The notes below the pieces were generated by a model. It ran no database searches. It was not told where the DNA came from and saw only the letters and a program-made list of their open reading frames with translations. A program made the position numbers and the translations under genes. A DNA stretch of 33,830 bases, taken from contig CAKUSF010000010.1 of NCBI GenBank assembly GCA_934678915.1, positions 1 through 33,830 on the forward strand, read 5' to 3'. This document shows, one piece after another, positions 16,525-23,134 of the stretch (the stretch's first letter is position 1; each line of letters opens with the position of its first letter). The DNA is from an uncultured Bacteroidales bacterium. GTDB lineage: Bacteria; Bacteroidota; Bacteroidia; Bacteroidales; UBA932.

Positions 16525-19350
16525 TTAGAATTTAAGTCTGCATGTGAGTCCGTAGTAGAATGCCGGAGTGAAGATTGCGCTCACCCCAGTGGCGTAACTC
16601 GTGACATAACGTCTTGAGTTAGTGAAGTTGTTAGCGAAGAACGAGAGCGACACATGATCACCTATCTCTTTGGTAATGCTGAGATTGGCGGAGAAATAAG
16701 GATCGTAGCCGTCCTTTGCGAAAGTGTAGATGTTGCCGGAACGGATGACAAGACGCGCGAGATCCGGGTTCGAGGCACAGTCCTCTGTCCAGTCCTTCAC
16801 GTTCCCCTCAAGGTCCATGTACTTTATCGGGTAAATTGCCGTGTAGGATTTCCCATCGTAGATGTCTCCTCCGGTAGGGACATTAGAATCTGCTCCAACC
16901 GTGAAGGCGTAAGTCTTGCCATCATATTCAGAGAGATTCTGTGAGTGCCTCATCAGCGCGGCTTCCAGTCTTACCGTCACTATCAGGCGGGCCTGTGGAA
17001 TGTGGGTTATTGCTGTCACATTCGCATCAATGTTGTTCGTGACCTTCCCGTTGATCACGGAATTACCTCCAGCGTAGATTCCTACGTACTGGTAAGATCT
17101 GTTGGCCAGAGATGTGTGCTGCCAACCGTTGTTGTAGTAATAGTAAGGAGTGTCGTCCACGAATCGGCTGTGACTGTAGGATGCGTCTATTCTGAAAGAT
17201 GTCCGGATAGGTCTGATCTCAGGGAAGTCAGCGGTCAGTTCGATTCCAGAGCGCCTGATGGACTTTCCGTTTCCCTGCACACTTGAGTTTACGAATGTCC
17301 GATCGTTGGCTTTTGTGTCCAATTCGGTCCAAGTTGCTCCGTTGTCCCCGCTGATGGAGATGATTCCGGTTTGTTGGTTGACCTTGAAAGAAGGATTGTC
17401 TGGCATGGTGAAGCCCGAAGGAAGAGCACTAAGGCGGTTGTTTACAGGAGTATAGCTGTTTAGCATTGCATAAGGGTTTCTCGTGACGTTGAGGAATCCC
17501 ACGAGCGACAGCCTCACACCACCATATTCAGCATCAATTCCCACCTCCGAGTTGGAGTTGCTCTGCCATTTCAGGTCGGGGTTGTATTTTATTGAATATG
17601 GCACCGTGTGATAGACGTATGCTGCCTGCCCGGAACTCCCGTAGGAGGCTCCGAAGACCTGGATGTCCCGGTACTCTTGTTTAGGGTAAAGGATGAAGAA
17701 CGAAGGCAGTTTTTGGGTGATTCCCCATCCGCCTCTGATGGCCAGATGCTTGCTTATTGTCCATTTTGCGTTGAGTCTTGGGGACAATGTCTGTAGATTG
17801 TCGTAGAAGGAATCCTTGATGAAGACGTCCTCAAATCTAAGTCCCGCACTGAGATTCAGAGTTGTCTTTCCTACCGGAACGGTGAGATTGTCCTCCAGAT
17901 AGCAAGCCGCGTTATGCATGTAAGGGTAGTCTTTGTAAGGCCTTGGACGATAGCCGTTTGCTGCTAGTGAAGGATCTTCGTAGTACTCTCCTTTTCCGAT
18001 GTTCCCATCTGCTTTCCAAGTTGCACCTGCTTTCAGCACGCTCTTAACCTTGCCCCAATGCTTTAGCCAGTCGTAGTGCAGGCCGAGAGAGTAGTCAAGT
18101 TCTCTGGAATCTTCGACCAAGTCTGAGTAGTAGGTGAGAGGCAGGGCCTCCGCAATGCTGTAGCCTTCCTCCTCAAAGTGCACAGACGGTTGCGAGGAAC
18201 CGAAAGAATTGTACTCGTGCGCTTTCGAAAGCTTGTCATGATAGTAGGCCGATCCTTCAAACCTTATGTTTGTCACCCAACTCTTGTTCAGCAGCCATAC
18301 CATCTTGAAATGTGGAGTGAGGACATAGTCCCTGACTTTTGAATATTCATCTGAGAACAGATCGGGGTCGTTCTTGCTGTTCATTCCGCCAAGGTTCCCT
18401 GAGATTCCGGCCTCAAGGCGTATTTTTTTTGCAAAGGTGTTGCTGTAGTCGAGCGTGAACCCTCTTCTGGTGTAGGAGGTGTAAGGGGATGAGAGTTTTT
18501 TGGTCGCCTTGGCCCATTCCATGCTGACGTTCAGCACTCCTTTCCGGTCCCCAAGGTCAAATCCCTTTGATGCACTGGTCTCGTAGGTCCTCGGATTGAC
18601 TGAGAATGTGACGTTTACCGGAGTCTTGCCTTTCTTTGTTATCACGCGAATCATTCCGCTGTTGAGGTCTCCGTATTCCGCAGAAGGAACTCCGGTGATT
18701 ACTTCCACGGATTCGATGTTGTCCACCGAGATGCTTCTGGTTCCTGTTCCCTCCATCTTTCCGAAGCTGGCGTTGTCCCCGATTCGCACTCCATCGACTT
18801 CTATCGCAGTTCCAAAGGCCGCATTGCCAGCGGTTGTCCCGCCACTGCGCAGAGACAGAACATTGTTGGCCGTCAGGTCGGGATTGATCGTCTTTCCACC
18901 CGGAAGCAGCGCGGAAATGTCAGCCATGTTAGACATCTGAAGATGATCCAGCGCACTTCGCCCGATTTTTTGTGTAGTGTTGATGTTGTCTTTTGCCTTT
19001 TCCGCTGTCACCACCACCCCGTCCAGTGCCAATGAACTGATTGTCAGCTTTATTTCAAGTCCAGTCAAGTCTCTTTTCACGGAAATCTTCCGATTAACGT
19101 CCACATAGCCCAGACAGGAGACGTTCATGTCATAGTCTCCCTGTTGTACTCCGTCAAGGCTGAACTTACCGTCAATGTCAGTAACAGCCCAAAGATAGTT
19201 GCCGTCAAGCCTGATGACCGCTCCGACCACAGCCTCTCCGCTTTTGGAGTCCACCACCTTCCCGTTCATCTTGAGCGGCCCGGCTCCCAAGGCAGAGACT
19301 GCTGACACCAGCAGCGCAACCAAAGTTGTTATGAGATAAGATGTTTTCAT
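16525..19350 (-). CDS. TonB-dependent receptor with N-terminal carboxypeptidase-regulatory-like domain
   Basis: The 941-residue protein has a signal peptide (about residues 1-23) and a CarboxypepD_reg-like domain (about 28-108: GKVVDSKSGEAVVGAVIRLDG, DGKFSLDGVQQGDY). A plug domain follows (about 118-240: GGTTAGNAAFGTAIEVDGVRI, SVEVITGVPSAEYGDLNSG), then a long beta-barrel ending in FYYGLTCRLKF. It imports an unknown substrate across the outer membrane using TonB energy. It is not a standard SusC because no SusD-like gene follows; its partners are DUF4876, DUF6850 and the BACON/FISUMP lipoprotein. An A8 run occurs within the coding strand near 18422-18429 without breaking the frame. Confidence 0.93.
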   Translation of the reverse strand: MKTSYLITTLVALLVSAVSALGAGPLKMNGKVVDSKSGEAVVGAVIRLDGNYLWAVTDIDGKFSLDGVQQGDYDMNVSCLGYVDVNRKISVKRDLTGLEIKLTISSLALDGVVVTAEKAKDNINTTQKIGRSALDHLQMSNMADISALLPGGKTINPDLTANNVLSLRSGGTTAGNAAFGTAIEVDGVRIGDNASFGKMEGTGTRSISVDNIESVEVITGVPSAEYGDLNSGMIRVITKKGKTPVNVTFSVNPRTYETSASKGFDLGDRKGVLNVSMEWAKATKKLSSPYTSYTRRGFTLDYSNTFAKKIRLEAGISGNLGGMNSKNDPDLFSDEYSKVRDYVLTPHFKMVWLLNKSWVTNIRFEGSAYYHDKLSKAHEYNSFGSSQPSVHFEEEGYSIAEALPLTYYSDLVEDSRELDYSLGLHYDWLKHWGKVKSVLKAGATWKADGNIGKGEYYEDPSLAANGYRPRPYKDYPYMHNAACYLEDNLTVPVGKTTLNLSAGLRFEDVFIKDSFYDNLQTLSPRLNAKWTISKHLAIRGGWGITQKLPSFFILYPKQEYRDIQVFGASYGSSGQAAYVYHTVPYSIKYNPDLKWQSNSNSEVGIDAEYGGVRLSLVGFLNVTRNPYAMLNSYTPVNNRLSALPSGFTMPDNPSFKVNQQTGIISISGDNGATWTELDTKANDRTFVNSSVQGNGKSIRRSGIELTADFPEIRPIRTSFRIDASYSHSRFVDDTPYYYYNNGWQHTSLANRSYQYVGIYAGGNSVINGKVTNNIDANVTAITHIPQARLIVTVRLEAALMRHSQNLSEYDGKTYAFTVGADSNVPTGGDIYDGKSYTAIYPIKYMDLEGNVKDWTEDCASNPDLARLVIRSGNIYTFAKDGYDPYFSANLSITKEIGDHVSLSFFANNFTNSRRYVTSYATGVSAIFTPAFYYGLTCRLKF

Positions 19351-19439
19351 CTTGGAATATGTTGAATCGTTAAGTACCGTTAAATAACGACTTGCCTCAC
19401 TTTTGCCAAATCTGAGTCAACTCATTATTTTGCCGCTTG

Positions 19440-19466
19440 CAAAGTAACGTCAACCAGTTTGCCAAA
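19440..19466 (-). promoter_or_regulatory. candidate promoter of the TonB/DUF4876 operon
   Basis: The minus strand has TTTG (19463-19466) and TTACTTTG (19440-19447), the same -7 variant as acpP. The 15-base spacing is shorter than the usual 19-21, so this is tentative. The leader would be about 85 bases. Confidence 0.35.
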
Positions 19467-19816
19467 ATTCGCTAATTTGACAAACTTACAAAAAATCCAT
19501 GAATATTGCTTATAAGAATTGCCAGACTTTCACCCGATTTTCATCAGCTTTCCCCTCAGCAGGCTCCTGACCGGCCCAGGAATCATGCCAAAGCCACCGA
19601 ATCCCACTCTAAGAAGCTGTTTTGATTTGTTTGAAATGTTCTTTGAGGTGAAAAAATCTTCATTATCTTGGGTCTTATGAATGAAGAAGTGTGACGGTTG
19701 CACATGGCTAATGAGAAAAGGACTATAGACCAAAAAGACAATCAACGATTACACTCTCACGTTTGCGAATCACAGCCGCGAAGGATACTTCTGAAGTGGT
19801 AGAAAAGCACTTCGGA

Positions 19817-19849
19817 GGGCCGACCTTGGTTTCAAAGTAGGGTCAGCCC
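19817..19849 (-). repeat. intergenic hairpin repeat, copy 2
   Basis: Read on the minus strand it is GGGCTGACCC, a 14-base loop beginning TACTTTG, then GGTCGGCCC. Stem length, loop length and the first 15 bases match copy 1 at 12126-12157; most of the loop differs. Confidence 0.65.
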
Positions 19850-19998
19850 TGCAATGATGTTTAGAATGATGTCCATGGCACATCGCACGGCCCTGTTTTG
19901 TATTGCACGGATTCAACAGCACCGAAACCTCCTCCCTAACATCTCAGGGCAAGTCAGCGAACAAGGTTCCTAGATTAGGAATAAGGAGGAAAGCAATC

Positions 19999-20024
19999 AA
20001 GGTCAGCGGGGAAACGCTGACCTT
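19999..20024 (-). terminator. stem-loop after tRNA-Ser, probable terminator
   Basis: AAGGTCAGCG (19999-20008) and CGCTGACCTT (20015-20024) form a perfect 10-bp stem with a 6-base loop, 7 bases after the tRNA 3' end. The following T-run is weak (TTGATTGC on the minus strand), so it may act as a processing signal instead. Confidence 0.6.
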
Positions 20025-20030
20025 GAATTG

Positions 20031-20117
20031 CGGAGAGAACGAGATTCGAACTCGTGATACGGTTACCCGTATGCAGGTTTAGCAAACCTGTGGATTCAGC
20101 CACTCTCCCACCTCTCC
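20031..20117 (-). tRNA. tRNA-Ser (anticodon GCT)
   Basis: The minus strand folds as an 87-base class II tRNA. The acceptor stem is GGAGAGG with TCTCTCC plus discriminator G. The anticodon stem is CAGGT/ACCTG around the loop TTGCTAA with anticodon GCT (reads AGC/AGU). There is a long serine-type variable arm, and the T-arm loop is GTTCGAATC. CCA is not encoded. A TATCTTTG -7 box lies 50 bases upstream. Confidence 0.95.
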
Positions 20118-20166
20118 GGATGTTCTGGCCGAACGGTTGTCAAACCTTTCGTTGCTATTTGGACTA

Positions 20167-20195
20167 CAAAGATACAAATTTTTCTTGGTTTCCAA
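20167..20195 (-). promoter_or_regulatory. tRNA-Ser promoter
   Basis: The minus strand has TTG (20193-20195), an 18-base spacer and TATCTTTG (20167-20174), an exact TAnnTTTG match. It lies between the ksgA terminator and the tRNA, so the tRNA is transcribed independently. Confidence 0.55.
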
Positions 20196-20205
20196 GAATC
20201 TTGAG

Positions 20206-20235
20206 AAAAATTAACGTTGAAGTTTCAATGTTAAT
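20206..20235 (-). terminator. ksgA terminator overlapping the stop codon
   Basis: Minus-strand ATTAACATTGA and TCAACGTTAAT form an 11-bp stem (one G-U pair) with a 4-base loop followed by a T-run. The ksgA stop TAA lies within the second arm, so the end of the coding sequence doubles as terminator. Confidence 0.7.
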
Positions 20236-21086
20236 GACACAAAATCCTCTACACTCAAGCGTTCCGGACGCAAATCGAAGACTGGGTCGGATTGGAGTAA
20301 TTGAGAAGTTTGTGGAGGGGTGGTCACTTCGACAGGCTCAGTGACCGGAGAAATAGGCTCAGTGACCGGAGGAACGGAGCCGGCAATCGAGCCAATAGGT
20401 TCAGCGGACGGTTGCTGAGCTTGTCGAAGCAACGGCTTGAGCGAGTTGCGGAGCGTCTTGCGGCGCTGGCCGAAAGCGGTCTTGACAACCGTGCGGAAAA
20501 GCTTTTCATCGCAGCCGAGGGATGTGCGGGAGTTGCGCGTCAGACGGATCACGGCAGACTGGACCTTAGGTGGTGGATTGAACGCACCCGATCCCACAGT
20601 GAAAAGATATTCAATGTCATACCACGCCTGAAGGAACACTGACAGGATGCCGTAGGTCTTGGTGCCCGGCTTCTCAGCGATGCGCTCCGCAACCTCCTTC
20701 TGGATCATGCAGACCACCTCCGGGATGCGGTCGCGATGCTCAAGAATCTTGAAGAATATCTGCGAGGAAATGTTATAAGGGAAATTTCCTATCACTGAAT
20801 ATTCCCCCTCGAATATCCCATCAAGATCCATCTTAAGAAAATCACCCTCAATCAGGCCATCCCCCAACTTCGGATAATGCTTCTTAAGGTAGGCAACTGA
20901 CTCGCCATCAATCTCAACAACCTTCAACGCCAACTCCGGTCGAGGTAGCAGGTACTGAGTCAACACTCCCATCCCCGGCCCGACTTCCAACGCCTGCCGC
21001 CCCTCAAGAGCCCCGACAATGTTCTTAGCAATACTCTGGTCAGTCAAAAAATGCTGTCCCAGCGCCTTTTTCGCACGTACTTCCAT
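20211..21086 (-). CDS. ksgA: 16S rRNA (adenine1518/1519-N6,N6)-dimethyltransferase KsgA/RsmA with REP-encoded insert
   Basis: The 291-residue protein begins with the KsgA hallmark [15 protein letters not shown], then shows a SAM-binding [12 protein letters not shown] (about residues 37-48), EIDGESV, and the catalytic NFPYNISS (about 108-115). It dimethylates two adjacent adenosines at the 3' end of 16S rRNA during 30S maturation. Between NSLKPLL and [15 protein letters not shown], where the family runs on with a short linker, residues about 216-258 are encoded by REP-like elements ([16 protein letters not shown] and a Gln/Pro/Ser-rich stretch). The insert keeps frame and leaves both flanking motifs intact, so the enzyme is probably functional. 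Its -7 box ends 5 bases before the ATG, so the mRNA may be leaderless. Confidence 0.95.
   Translation of the reverse strand: MEVRAKKALGQHFLTDQSIAKNIVGALEGRQALEVGPGMGVLTQYLLPRPELALKVVEIDGESVAYLKKHYPKLGDGLIEGDFLKMDLDGIFEGEYSVIGNFPYNISSQIFFKILEHRDRIPEVVCMIQKEVAERIAEKPGTKTYGILSVFLQAWYDIEYLFTVGSGAFNPPPKVQSAVIRLTRNSRTSLGCDEKLFRTVVKTAFGQRRKTLRNSLKPLLRQAQQPSAEPIGSIAGSVPPVTEPISPVTEPVEVTTPPQTSQLLQSDPVFDLRPERLSVEDFVSLTLKLQR
20322..20433. repeat. REP-like element cluster inside ksgA
   Basis: A complete palindrome lies at 20322-20346 (arms GGTCACT/AGTGACC around core TCGACAGGCTC). A partial copy GGCTCAGTGACCGG is at 20356-20369. An inverted complete copy is at 20411-20433 (arms GTTGCT/AGCAAC around GAGCTTGTCGA). 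All are read through as KsgA codons. Confidence 0.85.
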
Positions 21087-21091
21087 AGGGA

Positions 21092-21099
21092 CAAAGATA
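21092..21099 (-). promoter_or_regulatory. -7 box of ksgA
   Basis: The minus strand reads TATCTTTG, ending only 5 bases before the well-supported ksgA ATG at 21086. The transcript would start at or within a base or two of the ATG. Confidence 0.5.
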
Positions 21100-21264
21100 C
21101 GGAATATTCATCGATTTTGCAGCCGTGAACGCTAAATGATTATTAATAAATCCTTTAGCCCACCATCTTCGGTAATAACCTACCGAAGGCAATGACGCAA
21201 CAAATTAATATTCAATATTTTACATTTCACACCTAATTACGCGGAAGATGCGTGGGAGAATTTC

Positions 21265-21297
21265 TTTGCGCTATATCACAATTATTTATTATCTTAG
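21265..21297 (+). promoter_or_regulatory. promoter of the DUF4249/TonB operon
   Basis: TTTG (21265-21268), a 21-base spacer and TATCTTAG (21290-21297) match the -33/-7 pattern with one mismatch. The leader to the ATG at 21329 is about 27 bases. Confidence 0.45.
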
Positions 21298-21328
21298 CAG
21301 CTATGAAAAACTAATAACCACGTTTTAG

Positions 21329-22195
21329 ATGAAAACACCTTCAGTTTTAGTTGCAATTATGTGCGCTATTCTAGCTTCCTGCGAGATTGTAAGAAAAAAA
21401 TATTGGGCTATACTATTAGTAGCTCTGTGCTTCTTTTCTTGTAATAAAGAAAAGGCTGATGTGCCGTCAGGTTATTCTTGGGCGTTCGTGCCAAGAGATT
21501 GTGAATATCTGTTCCTGAGGAATGCTTACATTGATTCCTCCTCCTATTATTCATTGACAGAAAAACAGAGGGAGGAAATGTTGGGGAAAGGATACCAGCT
21601 GATAATGGTAAAACAGGCAGAGACTAGTGAAACTCCAGCACAACATTTTTGTCTGACATTAGATGTTACAAATTACACTCTGGAGATGATCAAGGATCTG
21701 CCAGATGGAGAATATTCAACATCGCTCATGTCCACACCAGACCAAACGATGGAAAACATCATGGACGAAGAAATGAGACATGGGAATCGCACATCTAAGA
21801 GCCCCATGGCATTTACAAGGAGCGAATCATCTCCTATGATGTACACCAAGTACATAGAATACCGCAAAATTGAGTTGAAATCATTGAAGGTGATGTCGAA
21901 CGTGGCCATGTTTGGAAACATGCCTGGGAGTGACTTGTCTGGGTATTTTGAAATATTCGGTGATAAAAGTAATACTTTCCTTTTCGATTACAGAAGAAAA
22001 TATTTTGGTCGGCTGATAACAGGCATGAGCATCGAAGAGTATCTTGATACGCGCCCTATTGTCAACCCGTCATTATACCTTCACTTGAAAACTATTCCGC
22101 CTGAGGCACCGTTAAAGACCGACTTCATCGTTGAGATGGAACTTGACGGAGGGATAATGCTTCGAGACACCTCAACGGTCACGCTTACAAGGTAA
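21329..22195 (+). CDS. predicted lipoprotein of unknown family with two successive lipobox motifs
   Basis: The 288-residue protein carries two lipoprotein-like signals in series: residues 1-18 (ending AILASC) and, after the basic VRKK, residues 25-38 (ending LCFFSC). The mature part contains SGYSWAFVPRDCEYLFLRN and otherwise no motif I recognise. No ATG lies between the two signals, so the double arrangement is encoded as such unless a non-standard start is used. It heads an operon with a DUF4249 lipoprotein and a TonB receptor, with 6 bases to the next gene. A surface-exposed accessory to the uptake system is inferred only from position. Confidence 0.65.
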   Translation: MKTPSVLVAIMCAILASCEIVRKKYWAILLVALCFFSCNKEKADVPSGYSWAFVPRDCEYLFLRNAYIDSSSYYSLTEKQREEMLGKGYQLIMVKQAETSETPAQHFCLTLDVTNYTLEMIKDLPDGEYSTSLMSTPDQTMENIMDEEMRHGNRTSKSPMAFTRSESSPMMYTKYIEYRKIELKSLKVMSNVAMFGNMPGSDLSGYFEIFGDKSNTFLFDYRRKYFGRLITGMSIEEYLDTRPIVNPSLYLHLKTIPPEAPLKTDFIVEMELDGGIMLRDTSTVTLTR

Positions 22196-22201
22196 TGCGC
22201 C

Positions 22202-23119
22202 ATGCGGAAAGCGATATTTAAAGGTCTTGCAACCTTAGCGATAGTAGTATCATGCACTGAAAACATTGACTTCTCCTCTGAATTTGAGAAGAAAGTAACA
22301 GTGAATCTTATTCTGGAGAATAAAGACATACAAGAACTATCTTTATGCTACAACGCAGAACCTGGCAGCTTCCGCTACGAAAGCATCTCAGAAGCTGATG
22401 TCCGGCTATACGATGGGGAGAACGAAGTGGGAAAGTTCATCCATGCCATACGGCATACATGGAAGTTGGACTACACTCCAGTGGCTGGCCACACATATAG
22501 GCTTTCTGTAAAAGTACCTGGTCATAAAGAGATTACAGCAGAGACAACAATGCCTGTGAACGTCAAAGTGAAAAGGGTTCAAGATAAACAGACCTCAACA
22601 GATTACCACAAGTCGTTTTCGCAAAACGCCCCTGCTTCACCATACTGGATCTTTGTGATGATTCGCAGCAGCACAAAGCCAATCTGGACTAACGATATTG
22701 TGGAAATAGAACCCGATGATAATATCGCAAATTCTATAGGCTCCGATCATGTCGCTATGGATAATTTCAATGCAGATGATTTTCTGATGTTTACAGATTT
22801 AATCCAAAAAACTGGAGAGTCATTCAGTCACGACGGATACCTCAGAATCGGAGAAACAGATAAGAACCTTGAATACCCCATCACTTTCTTTATCGAGTCA
22901 TGGCTGCGAAATGCCATTGTCGTCTTTAGAACCGCGTCTGAAGAATATGATAAATATCTAAAATCCAGCATCATAAAGGCAAACCCCTACATGGCAGAGG
23001 ATGATCCGACCGCATTTTTCGAAGAGAATGTTGTCTATTCTAACATCAAGGGTGGATTGGGAATATTCGCAGCATGCTCCGACACGCTTATCGCCAGAAG
23101 TTATATAATTGATTATTAA
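22202..23119 (+). CDS. DUF4249 family lipoprotein
   Basis: The 305-residue protein has a lipobox (VVSC, Cys18). It shows the DUF4249 layout: a strand-rich N-terminal region with ISEADVRLYDGENEVGKF, then YTPVAGHTYRLSVKVPGHKEITAETTMP (about residues 95-122), and a C-terminal VVYSNIKGGLGIFAACS. DUF4249 lipoproteins are usually encoded beside TonB-dependent receptors, as here, and are likely outer-membrane partners of the receptor. The ligand is unknown. The next ATG follows after 15 bases. Confidence 0.85.
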   Translation: MRKAIFKGLATLAIVVSCTENIDFSSEFEKKVTVNLILENKDIQELSLCYNAEPGSFRYESISEADVRLYDGENEVGKFIHAIRHTWKLDYTPVAGHTYRLSVKVPGHKEITAETTMPVNVKVKRVQDKQTSTDYHKSFSQNAPASPYWIFVMIRSSTKPIWTNDIVEIEPDDNIANSIGSDHVAMDNFNADDFLMFTDLIQKTGESFSHDGYLRIGETDKNLEYPITFFIESWLRNAIVVFRTASEEYDKYLKSSIIKANPYMAEDDPTAFFEENVVYSNIKGGLGIFAACSDTLIARSYIIDY

Positions 23120-23134
23120 AAATAAGCTTAGAGC

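Larger units (their letters stand above)
19351..20030. other. long intergenic region with structured elements
   Basis: About 680 bases separate the TonB operon from tRNA-Ser. Near the left is a candidate promoter (19440-19466). The middle holds a 71-codon frame (19530-19745, minus) that I do not accept as a gene. Further right are CACAGCCGC (19771), the hairpin repeat copy 2 (19817-19849), a small perfect hairpin TTCCTA/TAGGAA (19967-19981) and the stem-loop after the tRNA (19999-20024). This clustering of stem-loops could include an unannotated small RNA. Confidence 0.5.

Noticed and set aside
18422..18429. Run of eight T (A8 on the coding strand) in the large TonB receptor, possible second slippage site
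   Set aside because: The reading frame is intact through it and A/T runs of this length are common by chance; no sign of alternative states.
19530..19745. 71-codon minus-strand frame ending in a Gly/Arg-rich stretch (RVGFGGFGMIPGPVRSLL)
   Set aside because: The C-terminal half has a protein-like look, but there is no promoter box or ribosome binding site near its start and no family I recognise; it could be a gene remnant. A translated search of this frame would decide.
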